From a virus: a stretch of 64,000 bases of DNA. The DNA lies in IMG/VR virus record IMGVR_UViG_3300010370_000030, positions 17,808 through 81,807 of that record. The stretch is one strand, 5' to 3'. Both the position numbers and the translations under genes were made by a program. Shown piece by piece: positions 1 to 7,020 of the stretch. The number at the start of each line of letters is the position of its first letter. Position 1 is the first letter of the stretch. The notes under the pieces are model-generated. The model did not search any database and was not told the DNA's origin. It saw only the letters and a program-made list of their open reading frames with translations.

Positions 1-465
1 CGCTCAAAAGAGTTCAAACTCGAAGAAGATAACGTAAAAATCCGTTTTCAACGGCTAAAAAAGGACAGTCCACACTATTTGCCCGAGGCAGACGAGCATA
101 ATTATGGTGTTCGCAACGAACGAGTAGCTGGTCCATTGGAAAAAATCCTCGATTCTTTCAAAGCTCCACTGGCAAGAGTCCGTTTTGCAGCAATGGCACC
201 CGGTTTCGAGATCAAACCGCATACAGATTACGACCCAACATACATTACTCGTTTCCATTTACCCATCGTTACTAACGAAAAATGCATGCTCTACGCCGAA
301 TATAAGGGCGTTTTAACAGAAAAACACATGCCAGCCGATGGAAACGTGTATTTTCTCAACACTGGAATCAAGCATTGGGCTGTCAATCATGGCGATACAT
401 GGCGAATTCACCTCCTTATCGACGTGAAAAATCAGGATGACCTTGTAAATCTGAGACCACTTTAA
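1..465 (+). CDS. Asp/Asn hydroxylase-like 2OG-Fe(II) oxygenase, 5' truncated
   Basis: The reading frame is open from the first base of the window, so the start lies upstream and only the C-terminal 154 residues are visible. Those residues carry the double-stranded beta-helix signature of the aspartyl/asparaginyl hydroxylase family: an HTD iron-binding motif, then RFHLPI, then KHWAVNHG with the distal His, and WRIHLLID with the Arg that would bind 2-oxoglutarate. Members use Fe(II) and 2-oxoglutarate to hydroxylate protein or small-molecule substrates; the substrate here is unknown. It is one of eight related genes in the window. About 70 bases separate it from the next gene. Confidence 0.75.
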   Translation, partial: RSKEFKLEEDNVKIRFQRLKKDSPHYLPEADEHNYGVRNERVAGPLEKILDSFKAPLARVRFAAMAPGFEIKPHTDYDPTYITRFHLPIVTNEKCMLYAEYKGVLTEKHMPADGNVYFLNTGIKHWAVNHGDTWRIHLLIDVKNQDDLVNLRPL

Positions 466-535
466 AAACCTTGTTGACGTTTTTGTAAAAAACACATAAG
501 ATGAGGCTTCCTTAACTGATCTAATGGAGTTAATT

Positions 536-1486
536 ATGGCACACATGGTTGAAACAATGGCTTATGCGGGTGAAGTTCCTTGGCACGGTCTTGGTGTTCA
601 GGTTCCAAATGACCTTTCCCCTGCTCAAATGCTGCAAAAAGCTGGTCTTGACTGGCAAGTTCAAAAAGTTCCGGCGTTTTCCAACATTAATGGAACGCCT
701 GTTAATGTTGGTTGGTCGGCTCTTGTTCGTAGCACTGACGATAAAGTCCTGTCTGTCGTATCCACCGACTGGAATCCTGTGCAAAACACAGAGGCTTTTG
801 AGTTTTTTCACGAGTATTGTGCGGCTGGTGACATGGAAATGCACACGGCTGGCTCACTTCGCGGTGGTCAGATCGTATGGGTTCTTGCAAAAATTAAGGA
901 GTCATTTGACCTTTTCAACGGCGATACGGTCGAATCCTTCTTGTTGTTCACAAATCCTCACAAGTTCGGTCAATCCATCGATATTCGCTTCACTCCAATC
1001 CGTGCTGTTTGCAATAACACGCTAACACTTGCACTCAGTCAACAAACGGACCGTATGGTCAAGAAGAGTCACCGTCGTGAATTCAACGCTGCAGAAGTAA
1101 AAGAGCAGCTTGGAATCGCAACTGACAAGCTCGCTAAGTATAAAGAGATGGCCGAGTTCCTTGGTTCGAAGCGTTACACGGGTGAATCTTTGAAAGAGTA
1201 CTTCAACAAGGTTTTCCCCGTCCTTGCATACGACAAGGAAAAAGGTCCTCAGCGTAAAGAGGTTTCAAAATCAGCAGCTCTTGCGCTTGAAGTTGTCGAG
1301 ACACAACCGGGTGCTCGTTTTGCTGAAGGTAGCTGGTGGCAAGCGTTTAACGCTGTCACGTACTTGACCGATCATAAGATTGGTAAGTCGGCTGATAATC
1401 GTTTGACTTCGGCTTGGTTCGGTCCTAACAAAAACCTCAAGGTGAAAGCTCTTGAGACTGCGGTCGAGTTTGCTGAAGCTGCTTGA
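536..1486 (+). CDS. DUF932 / TIGR03299 phage-plasmid protein
   Basis: The protein opens with MAHMVETMAYAGEVPWHGLG, a hallmark of the DUF932 (phage/plasmid-like TIGR03299) family, and is about 316 residues, normal for that family. The biochemical role is unknown; relatives occur in many phages and plasmids. The chosen ATG has a GGAG Shine-Dalgarno six bases upstream, which makes it preferable to an in-frame ATG 12 bases earlier. The stop is followed immediately by a GGAGGT sequence and a strong hairpin leading to the next gene. Confidence 0.85.
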   Translation: MAHMVETMAYAGEVPWHGLGVQVPNDLSPAQMLQKAGLDWQVQKVPAFSNINGTPVNVGWSALVRSTDDKVLSVVSTDWNPVQNTEAFEFFHEYCAAGDMEMHTAGSLRGGQIVWVLAKIKESFDLFNGDTVESFLLFTNPHKFGQSIDIRFTPIRAVCNNTLTLALSQQTDRMVKKSHRREFNAAEVKEQLGIATDKLAKYKEMAEFLGSKRYTGESLKEYFNKVFPVLAYDKEKGPQRKEVSKSAALALEVVETQPGARFAEGSWWQAFNAVTYLTDHKIGKSADNRLTSAWFGPNKNLKVKALETAVEFAEAA

Positions 1487-1487
1487 T

Positions 1488-1514
1488 GGAGGTGGGCCCT
1501 TCGGGGCCCTTTTC
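1488..1514 (+). promoter_or_regulatory. Shine-Dalgarno plus UUCG hairpin before the ketoacyl synthase gene
   Basis: GGAGGT (1488-1493) is a perfect Shine-Dalgarno. It is followed by a 6-bp GGGCCC/GGGCCC hairpin with a TTCG tetraloop (1494-1509), then TTTTC and the ATG at 1515. Unfolded, the SD lies 21 bases from the ATG, too far; folded, only about five bases separate them. Such looping out between SD and start is known for T4 gene 25. The hairpin plus TTTT could also act as an intrinsic terminator. Confidence 0.6.
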
Positions 1515-2471
1515 ATGATATACATTGAAAAATTTTGGTACGAGAATAATTTTAACATAACAGAATTTTTTTCTAAGTTCGAATCTGGTCATGACTATGA
1601 ACCGTCTTGGCCAGCTGTCCTTGTTTCATCGTCGCGAGCCAATTTTGATGCTCACGAAGCAATGATGAACAACTATCGTTCAGGAAAAACAAGGACCAAA
1701 CCATCATTGTGCCTTGCTGGAGGCCTTGAATCTGTTCATGCCGATATTTCTCGGATACTTGGTCTCTCGAACATGACATTCTCTGTCCTGTCAGCATGTA
1801 CTTCTTCAGCATATGCAATATATCAAGCAGGGCTTATCAGTACGCACCAGGGTACTCCTGTTATTGTTGCGTGTGCTGATATGTTCTCTCCTATCGATAT
1901 GCATTGGTTCAATTCACTTGGCGCTGTTTCGCCAGATACAGGTATACCTTTTGATAAAAAAAGTAAGGGTTTCAGACCTAGCAAAGCCCAAGCGATGTTT
2001 GTTGTGTCTGCAAAACCAATCAATCCTGTAGCGCAGATTGAGCAAATGATGTTCATGACTCAACCACAAGAAAAAACAGCCATTGGGGCGCTTGATGAAA
2101 TTGAGAAGATGTTTGATCTTGTTGCAATGAACAACGTTGAATGGTGGAATGCTCATTCACCGGGTACTCCTTTAGGTGACGCAACAGAGTTTGAACTATT
2201 CTCACGCTTCAAACGGGATATACCTATTTCTTCCTTGAAGGGTAGGTTTGGTCACGCCTTAGCAAGCTCTTACCTTCTCGAACTTGGCGGGGCTCTGGAG
2301 GCTGTAATGGCGGGAAAGGTCCCTCAGAACGAAGGAATAACGGAGAAGATTGTTGAGGATGATAGGATCATCACGGAACCGATAAGTATTGGATGGCGGA
2401 AGAGGTTTGTTAAAATGAATATGGGGTTTGGAGGCAAAAACGTCCTGTCTGTTATAAAGGTACTAGTTTAA
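1515..2471 (+). CDS. Beta-ketoacyl-ACP synthase-like (thiolase-fold condensing enzyme)
   Basis: 318-residue protein with the three catalytic elements of FabF/FabB-type condensing enzymes. These are a nucleophilic Cys in SACTSSAYA (Cys95), a first His in HSPGTPLGD (His214, the HGTGTPxGD motif), and Lys242/His247 in LKGRFGHALASS. A GFGGKN glycine motif lies near the C-terminus, and PFDKKSKGFRPSKAQAMFVV matches the family's conserved central block. Family members condense malonyl-ACP with acyl-ACP to extend fatty acids. It is shorter than FabF (about 410 residues). The start was chosen as the ATG just after the hairpin. It overlaps the desaturase by one base (TAATG), so the two are probably translated together. 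The acyl substrate is unknown; a role in membrane lipid remodelling is inferred. Confidence 0.8.
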   Translation: MIYIEKFWYENNFNITEFFSKFESGHDYEPSWPAVLVSSSRANFDAHEAMMNNYRSGKTRTKPSLCLAGGLESVHADISRILGLSNMTFSVLSACTSSAYAIYQAGLISTHQGTPVIVACADMFSPIDMHWFNSLGAVSPDTGIPFDKKSKGFRPSKAQAMFVVSAKPINPVAQIEQMMFMTQPQEKTAIGALDEIEKMFDLVAMNNVEWWNAHSPGTPLGDATEFELFSRFKRDIPISSLKGRFGHALASSYLLELGGALEAVMAGKVPQNEGITEKIVEDDRIITEPISIGWRKRFVKMNMGFGGKNVLSVIKVLV

Positions 2472-3256
2472 TGTTAGAGAAAATTAAAGGTTGGAATAAT
2501 TACTATGCTATCAAAGCAGCACAAGTGTCATGTCTCGTGCTGTTACCAGTTGCAATCACCCTCCTTGTCATCAACTTATCGTGGTTGTATTTGTTTGCAA
2601 CGCTGCTGACTGTTCTGTTGATTTCAAAGGTAGGACATTCAATAGGGCAACATAGGTATTTTAGCCACCGAAGTTTTAAGACGGACACAAAGCGTGAATG
2701 GTTAATGGCTTTTCTTGGTACACTTGGAACAACACATACAGCTGTTCACTATGCAGCACTACATCGGTACCATCATGCCAATAGTGATACCGATTTAGAT
2801 CCACATTGTCCGGAAAAGTTGGGTGTCGTAAAATCTTTCTTTGGATTTATTGATCGTGAAAAAGCAGATAAGATACCATTCCGCATTGTGAAGGATCTTC
2901 TCGCTAATAAGCCCGTGATGTTTTTTTATAATTGGTACTGGCCCACGCTCGTGTTTTACTGGATCGTGCTGATCGCCATCGATCCTTTGTTGTTTGTGTT
3001 CTGTTATGTTATTCCTTGCGGGTTTGTACAGTTCGTTGCAGGCGTACAGTTGAGCCTTGGACATCACAAAGGGTACGTAAACTTCAATACAAAGGACAAA
3101 AGCATAAATAGTAAGATATGGAACGTGTTGACATTAGGCGAAGGTCTGCATAATAATCATCACAACAAGCCTTACGAGTACAATTTTGCATACACACAAA
3201 AACCTGGTGAGTGGGATTTCTGTGGATGGCTTGTTACAAAGTTCCTGAAAGTATAA
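2471..3256 (+). CDS. Membrane fatty-acid desaturase (acyl-lipid/acyl-CoA delta-9 type)
   Basis: 261 residues with all three histidine boxes of membrane di-iron desaturases: HRYFSH (residues 61-66), HRYHH (98-102) followed by the usual DTDLDPH, and HNNHH near residues 227-231. Two hydrophobic stretches (about 20-55 and 150-190) give the expected membrane hairpins. The family inserts a double bond in acyl chains using O2 and an electron donor, typically raising membrane fluidity. It starts within the stop codon of the ketoacyl synthase gene, indicating translational coupling and a joint lipid role. The permuted tmRNA gene begins directly after its stop. No electron-donor domain is fused, so host ferredoxin or cytochrome b5-like donors would be needed (inference). 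Confidence 0.88.
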   Translation: MLEKIKGWNNYYAIKAAQVSCLVLLPVAITLLVINLSWLYLFATLLTVLLISKVGHSIGQHRYFSHRSFKTDTKREWLMAFLGTLGTTHTAVHYAALHRYHHANSDTDLDPHCPEKLGVVKSFFGFIDREKADKIPFRIVKDLLANKPVMFFYNWYWPTLVFYWIVLIAIDPLLFVFCYVIPCGFVQFVAGVQLSLGHHKGYVNFNTKDKSINSKIWNVLTLGEGLHNNHHNKPYEYNFAYTQKPGEWDFCGWLVTKFLKV

Positions 3257-3592
3257 TCGTATGAAGTTGACTGAAAGATGTCTCGGACGGCGGTTCGATT
3301 CCGCCCAGGTCCACCAGAAAACTCTTTGAGTAGCTACACTAGATAAACAGAAAAACTTGCTAAAGTCGACCAAAGCAAGGACCTGCTAGGAAGAAGGGCT
3401 ACCAAGATTTCAAGTATCGCAGAGAGTTTTCTAATGGGCCTGACCTGGTTTCGACGGGGCAATAAGTAGGAAGATGGACGATTCGGCAATGTGAAAGCCG
3501 TAGGGTTGGGACTTCCCGGCCGAAGAAGCAAACGAAGTAAACGCAAACGAAGAACGTTTCGCATTGGCTGCCTAAACACAGCCTAGGGTTTC
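3257..3592 (+). ncRNA. ssrA: Circularly permuted (two-piece) tmRNA gene
   Basis: The acceptor piece comes first. It has a T-arm (3289-3293 with 3301-3305, loop TTCGATT), the 3' acceptor strand CAGGTCC (3306-3312), discriminator A and CCA (3314-3316). The coding piece starts at 3436 with GGGCCTG, which pairs over 7 bp with that strand and places a G.U at the third pair, the alanyl-tRNA synthetase identity element. GGTTTCGACGGGG follows, as in other tmRNAs. The tag frame (3543-3572) encodes ANEERFALAA and ends at TAA 3573-3575, which sits in the loop of a GGCTG/CAGCC stem. The product rescues stalled ribosomes and marks nascent chains for proteolysis. The outer ends of both pieces are approximate. 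Confidence 0.9.
3317..3431 (+). other. Intervening segment of the permuted tmRNA precursor
   Basis: The segment separates the CCA end of the acceptor piece from the coding piece. It is bounded by perfect 9-base inverted repeats, GAAAACTCT (3317-3325) and AGAGTTTTC (3423-3431), which stack next to the acceptor stem. It would be removed during processing to leave the two-piece tmRNA. No open reading frame or tRNA is visible in it. Confidence 0.75.
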
Positions 3593-3623
3593 GGTGGGTT
3601 TCCTCGTAACAGAATAACCCACC
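3593..3623 (+). terminator. Hairpin at the end of the tmRNA gene
   Basis: GGTGGGTT (3593-3600) pairs perfectly with AACCCACC (3616-3623) and is followed by ATTTTAA. It may terminate transcription or mark the 3' end of the coding RNA piece. A closely similar hairpin lies at 3909-3932. Confidence 0.5.
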
Positions 3624-3657
3624 ATTTTAAACACACTCACACACAAAGGAGATAAAC

Positions 3658-3894
3658 ATGAGTGAATCAGCGTTTGGTATTAGACTTGAACTTCTTAAAA
3701 TGGCAAAAGAAATGCTTGAGCATGATTACTTTACCAGGAAAGAAGCGGAGAATCAATTGTGGCATTTCAAATGTGAAATGGCAAAGACAAAAGGTGAAGA
3801 GTTGCCTGAGTTAATGCATATTCCATACCCATCTACAGTAGACATTCTTGCGAAAGCAAAAGAACTTAATCGCTTTATTAGCGACAGGCAGTAA
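3658..3894 (+). CDS. Small conserved phage-type protein of unknown function
   Basis: 78 residues with a strong Shine-Dalgarno (AAAGGAG) eight bases before the ATG. The protein is charged and mostly helical (RLELLKMAKEMLEHDYF) with a C-terminal PYPSTVDILAKAKELNRF block. That layout resembles small helical proteins of T4-like marine phages, but I cannot assign a function. It stands alone between two related hairpins, so it may be a single-gene transcription unit. Confidence 0.6.
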   Translation: MSESAFGIRLELLKMAKEMLEHDYFTRKEAENQLWHFKCEMAKTKGEELPELMHIPYPSTVDILAKAKELNRFISDRQ

Positions 3895-3908
3895 GATATA
3901 AAGGTTTT

Positions 3909-3932
3909 GATGGGTTTCCTTAATAACCCATC
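3909..3932 (+). terminator. Intergenic hairpin, probable terminator
   Basis: GATGGGTT (3909-3916) pairs over 8 bp with AACCCATC (3925-3932), followed by a short T run. It lies between the 78-residue gene and the wall-hydrolase gene. Confidence 0.5.
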
Positions 3933-3950
3933 TTTAACAAAGGAGGAATC

Positions 3951-4502
3951 ATGAAAGCAATCCTTGCAGGATTTTTGCTTATCGCCTTTGTTCTACCGCT
4001 ACAAGCGACCATTCATGAATTACCCCTCTTAGTAAATTTTCATGACCTGAGTAAAGAGTCGCAAAAACAAGTTTCTTGTTTAGCAGAGAACATATTTTTT
4101 GAAGCTGCATCAGAATCGACAGCAGGTAAAGTAGCTGTTGCGTTCGTAACAATAAACAGAGTGTTGTCGGGTAGGTTTCCGAACACTCTTTGCGGTGTTG
4201 TCCAACAAAAAATACAAGGTGTGTGTCAGTTTAGTTGGTATTGTGATCCTACTAAGCTACATCGTAGACAAGCAATTAAACATACACCGCTCTACAATGA
4301 TATTCTTCGACTCTCAATCGAAGTGTTGATATATCATAAAGTATTTGAGGACATGACAAAAGGAGCTACATACTTCCATAACACCTCTACTAATCCGAGG
4401 TGGAGATTGCAAAGAACAGCTCAGATAGGGAATCACGTTTTTTATCGTCATGGAAAGGACCGACATGAAATATCAACTAGCAGACAACTTTTTATTCACT
4501 GA
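3951..4502 (+). CDS. SleB-type cell wall hydrolase with signal peptide
   Basis: 183 residues. The first 20 (MKAILAGFLLIAFVLPLQAT) form a signal peptide or signal anchor, so the enzyme can reach the periplasm without a holin. The rest matches the Hydrolase_2/SleB family: a conserved block around AENIFFEAASES with the likely catalytic Glu, TINRVLSGRFPNTLCGVV, VCQFSWYCD, and GATYFHN. Members cleave peptidoglycan as lytic transglycosylases. It is preceded by AAAGGAGG. It is a candidate endolysin for host lysis, distinct from the tail lysozyme at 14449-17262. Its 3' end overlaps the next gene by 38 bases. Confidence 0.8.
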   Translation: MKAILAGFLLIAFVLPLQATIHELPLLVNFHDLSKESQKQVSCLAENIFFEAASESTAGKVAVAFVTINRVLSGRFPNTLCGVVQQKIQGVCQFSWYCDPTKLHRRQAIKHTPLYNDILRLSIEVLIYHKVFEDMTKGATYFHNTSTNPRWRLQRTAQIGNHVFYRHGKDRHEISTSRQLFIH

Positions 4503-5094
4503 TTTTTTCAACACTTTCCGTGAGGGAATGGTTAAAGATTTTTTGGCGGTCTTTCCTAACTTTAGCGATAAGCAGCCGACACCAGAAGAACGGGAGTTGG
4601 ATCCAAAATACAACATGAAGACCGTTGGGCAGTGGAAGACGGCTGGTAATGCTGCAGCAGGTGATGCGTGGAAGGTAGAGGGATTGCGATACACAGATCC
4701 TGGTGTGAACACTCGATCTGCAACCAATCGCGACAAATACCCAACGGCGTGGCAACTAGTTGATCATTTCGATAATCTATATCCAGATGGTGTCGAAGGT
4801 GGTCAAATAGCATGTCCTATTGCTACGTATAGTATAATGGAAGCACATAGTCGTATTGGTAGACACACAGGAATTGAAAATAGGCGCAAGCAATATGTGA
4901 GATGTCATATTCCTTTAATTGTTCCGGAAGGTGATATCGTATTTGAGATCGAGCGCAAAGTGTTTATTACGTGGGACAACGTGTTTGCTTTCGACAATCA
5001 ATGCGAACACAGTGCTTGGAATAATTCCTCGTATAGACGGCTTGTTTTTCTAATCGACCTACATCGCTCAATTGTTAAGTGGCCACCAGCGTGA
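4465..5094 (+). CDS. Asp/Asn hydroxylase-like oxygenase
   Basis: About 209 residues. The C-terminal half has the family layout: RHTGIEN, RCHIPLIVPEGDIVFEIE, then EHSAWNNSSYRRLVFLIDL. The iron site reads H-T-G instead of H-x-D. That is seen in human AspH, which uses only two His ligands, so this copy may be a true AspH-type enzyme. The N-terminal half has no domain I recognise. The start at 4465 is preferred because AAAGGA lies five bases upstream; an alternative ATG is at 4450. It overlaps both neighbours, and the next gene starts inside its stop codon. Confidence 0.75.
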   Translation: MKYQLADNFLFTDFFNTFREGMVKDFLAVFPNFSDKQPTPEERELDPKYNMKTVGQWKTAGNAAAGDAWKVEGLRYTDPGVNTRSATNRDKYPTAWQLVDHFDNLYPDGVEGGQIACPIATYSIMEAHSRIGRHTGIENRRKQYVRCHIPLIVPEGDIVFEIERKVFITWDNVFAFDNQCEHSAWNNSSYRRLVFLIDLHRSIVKWPPA

Positions 5095-5648
5095 ACAGGT
5101 ATCACCACAGGATAAACGTTCCAGTACCATTTGTTTTTCCGAAGTATGAAGTGCCTGATCTTAGATTCCATCTTCATCGTCGGTTTGATAAAAAGGACAT
5201 GAATGTTGAGATCGTAACGTGGATACATTCGCTTGGTTTGTATATCGTTGCTGGTGAATATTTTTACACGCCACCCGGTAGAACGTTGGAACCACATTCG
5301 GATAGTCCGTCAATCAATGACGTCGTTAAACTTAACTGGATGAAGGGTGGCGAAGGGAGTGTAATGGAGTGGTTCAAGCTCAAGGATGGTGCTACACTCA
5401 AGACAAATACAACGGTGATTGGAACCCAATACTCGTTTGCACCTCGTGAGGACTTAATTAAAGTACACGCTGCTACGATAGGTACTCCAAGTCTCGTTAA
5501 TGTCGGTCAAATACACGCTATACAAAACAAAGACCGACCACGTTTCGTTGCATGTTTAGTAATAGCCAAGAATGCGACAAGGAGTAGGGTGACATGGGAC
5601 GAGGCGTTGGACATTTTTGGTCCCTATGTTGACTTTGATAGAAGTTAG
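5091..5648 (+). CDS. Divergent 2OG-Fe(II) oxygenase-like protein
   Basis: About 185 residues. I see a metal-site-like HSD in RTLEPHSDSPS, a distal His in NVGQIHAIQN and a downstream Arg in RPRFVACLVI. These sit in the order and spacing of the double-stranded beta-helix oxygenases. Similarity to the other copies is weak, so the call is tentative. The start is taken as GTG at 5091, where GTGA overlaps the preceding stop (translational coupling); an in-frame GTG at 5079 is possible. The next features downstream are tRNA genes. Confidence 0.55.
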   Translation: MNRYHHRINVPVPFVFPKYEVPDLRFHLHRRFDKKDMNVEIVTWIHSLGLYIVAGEYFYTPPGRTLEPHSDSPSINDVVKLNWMKGGEGSVMEWFKLKDGATLKTNTTVIGTQYSFAPREDLIKVHAATIGTPSLVNVGQIHAIQNKDRPRFVACLVIAKNATRSRVTWDEALDIFGPYVDFDRS

Positions 5649-5683
5649 ATAGATAGTTCCTTTGTTGTTGAAATGATTTATGT

Positions 5684-5760
5684 GCACGTGTGTCGCCGAA
5701 TGGTTAGGCTACGGATTGCAAATCCGTTTTATGCAGGTTCGATCCCTGTCACGTGCTCCA
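5684..5760 (+). tRNA. tRNA-Cys (GCA)
   Basis: Acceptor GCACGTG/CACGTGC, discriminator T and encoded CCA. The anticodon stem ACGGA/TCCGT carries loop TTGCAAA. Confidence 0.93.
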
Positions 5761-5762
5761 GC

Positions 5763-5856
5763 GGAGGTCTTGATGCTATGGCGTGTGCATCCCCGGACTG
5801 TAAATCCGGTCCCTCGTGGTAAACATTCGCGGTTCGAATCCGTGGACCTCCACCAC
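5763..5856 (+). tRNA. tRNA-Tyr (GTA)
   Basis: Acceptor GGAGGTC/GACCTCC, discriminator A and CCA. Anticodon loop CTGTAAA and a long variable arm, as expected for bacterial tRNA-Tyr. Confidence 0.93.
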
Positions 5857-5861
5857 TAATT

Positions 5862-6623
5862 TTGGAATTAAATGTGAAGATTGAGCAGATCGTTAGAGTA
5901 CCTTATACAACACGGCCTACGATGATCAGGAACAACGAAAGTGTCTATAACATAAGTCCTGATCCTGAGTATATCAGGCAGAAAAAACATCAGTTGCTAA
6001 TGTTTGATAATGCGTTGTATGGTGAAACGGAAGATGCAGTAAAGAACGATCTGGTTAGAAGGGCGGCGACATATCTTAGTGTACCAATTACAACAGACAT
6101 TGTTGAATTCTCTTTTAACTTTGAAGAAGATGTAGCGATTCTACATCAAGGTGTGTTGTCAGCAATTTGTTTTTGTTTTCCAAGCTCATGGACACCAGGT
6201 GCAGGGTTAGGTAAATCGCTTAGGGAGTTGCATGCGCCTGTTGCAGATGGTGAGCTGCTTGTAAAGGCTAGTGATAAGATTGCTTCAACAATCTCAGATT
6301 TTAGTCAAGGCAGTTTTAGACGATATGTTTGGACAATAACAAAAGTGCCTTCTGTAAGTAATTATGAGAAGATTACCGAACAGTACAAAGATGAAGATTT
6401 AGATATAAATACACTTTTCATGCGTATTGAAACACAAACAACATTGCCGTTGCCAAATGGTGCGATAGCGTTGTTCTTTGTAAAGGTTGATGTCTTACCG
6501 CTAAAAGACGTATGGTACAGATACAAAAATTTGTTGTTGCAAAGTTTAAGTAGTATGTCTGATAATATCATTCGATATAAAAATTTGGGAGAAATTAGAT
6601 CGTATTTACTCTCTGTGGCGTAA
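5862..6623 (+). CDS. DUF3445 family (haem-dependent oxidative N-demethylase-like)
   Basis: About 253 residues. Two blocks match the DUF3445 family: CFPSSWTPGAGLGKSLRELH plus APVADGELL (the W-x-P...G-x-x-L-x-x-[IL]-H-x-P-V region), and FMRIETQTTLPLPNGAIALF plus the following VLPL (the R-x-E-x-Q-T-L-x-R-L-P region). Characterised relatives are haem proteins that remove N-methyl groups oxidatively; whether this copy is active is unknown. The start is uncertain: a TTG just after tRNA-Tyr or a GTG a few codons on. Its last 15 bases overlap tRNA-Pro, so it looks like a gene inserted in the tRNA island. Confidence 0.7.
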   Translation: MELNVKIEQIVRVPYTTRPTMIRNNESVYNISPDPEYIRQKKHQLLMFDNALYGETEDAVKNDLVRRAATYLSVPITTDIVEFSFNFEEDVAILHQGVLSAICFCFPSSWTPGAGLGKSLRELHAPVADGELLVKASDKIASTISDFSQGSFRRYVWTITKVPSVSNYEKITEQYKDEDLDINTLFMRIETQTTLPLPNGAIALFFVKVDVLPLKDVWYRYKNLLLQSLSSMSDNIIRYKNLGEIRSYLLSVA

Positions 6624-6684
6624 CCTGGCAGCGTTCTACGTTTGGGGCGTAGAGGTCCTGGTTCAAATCCAGGCAGAGAGACCA
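6609..6684 (+). tRNA. tRNA-Pro (TGG)
   Basis: Acceptor CTCTCTG/CAGAGAG, anticodon stem CTACG/CGTAG with loop TTTGGGG, and CCA encoded. The first 15 bases lie inside the preceding coding sequence. Confidence 0.9.
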
Positions 6685-6690
6685 AAAAAA

Positions 6691-6765
6691 GGGCTGATAG
6701 TGATAAGGATAGCACACTGCGTTTGCACCGCAGAAGTCGGGGTTTGAATCCCCGTCGGTCCACCA
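6691..6765 (+). tRNA. tRNA-Ala (TGC)
   Basis: Acceptor GGGCTGA/TCGGTCC has the G3.U70 identity pair. Anticodon stem CTGCG/CGCAG with loop TTTGCAC; CCA encoded. Confidence 0.9.
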
Positions 6766-6771
6766 AGTTTT

Positions 6772-6845
6772 GCCCCTATAGTTAAATGGTATAACAGTTG
6801 ATTTGTAATCATCAATTCCTAGTTCGATTCCAGGTGGGGGCACCA
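6772..6845 (+). tRNA. tRNA-Thr (TGT)
   Basis: Acceptor GCCCCTA/TGGGGGC, D-arm GTTA/TAAC, anticodon loop TTTGTAA and CCA encoded. One mismatch each in the anticodon stem and T stem makes it slightly degenerate. Confidence 0.8.
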
Positions 6846-6939
6846 TATTGAAACACATTAGAATCTGTAAAAAGATTAGGGATGGTACACCGCATGCCTC
6901 TCATTGAAAGCATGTATAGACCTTAGTGTGTTTCAATAT
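6845..6939 (+). ncRNA. Structured RNA candidate between tRNA genes
   Basis: A 13-bp perfect outer helix joins 6845-6857 (ATATTGAAACACA) with 6927-6939 (TGTGTTTCAATAT). It encloses two small hairpins: AATCT/AGATT (6862-6866 with 6873-6877) and CATGC/GCATG (6893-6897 with 6910-6914). That gives a three-way junction. There is no T-arm or CCA, so it is not an intact tRNA, and there is no ORF. Function unknown. Confidence 0.5.
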
Positions 6940-6943
6940 AAAT

Positions 6944-7018
6944 TCCAGTGTAGCTCAGCGGTAGAGCAGTTGACTGTTAATCAATTGGTCGTTGGTTCGA
7001 TCCCAGCCACTGGAGCCA
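6944..7018 (+). tRNA. tRNA-Asn (GTT)
   Basis: Acceptor TCCAGTG/CACTGGA, discriminator G and CCA. Anticodon loop CTGTTAA. Confidence 0.92.
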
Positions 7019-7020
7019 AA

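Noticed and set aside
3134-3579. Minus-strand open frames across the tmRNA gene
   Set aside because: They lie opposite a well-supported structured RNA and a desaturase 3' end; no coding signature.
6845-6939. A fourteenth tRNA between tRNA-Thr and tRNA-Asn
   Set aside because: No T-loop, anticodon arm or CCA can be placed; listed as an unknown structured RNA instead.
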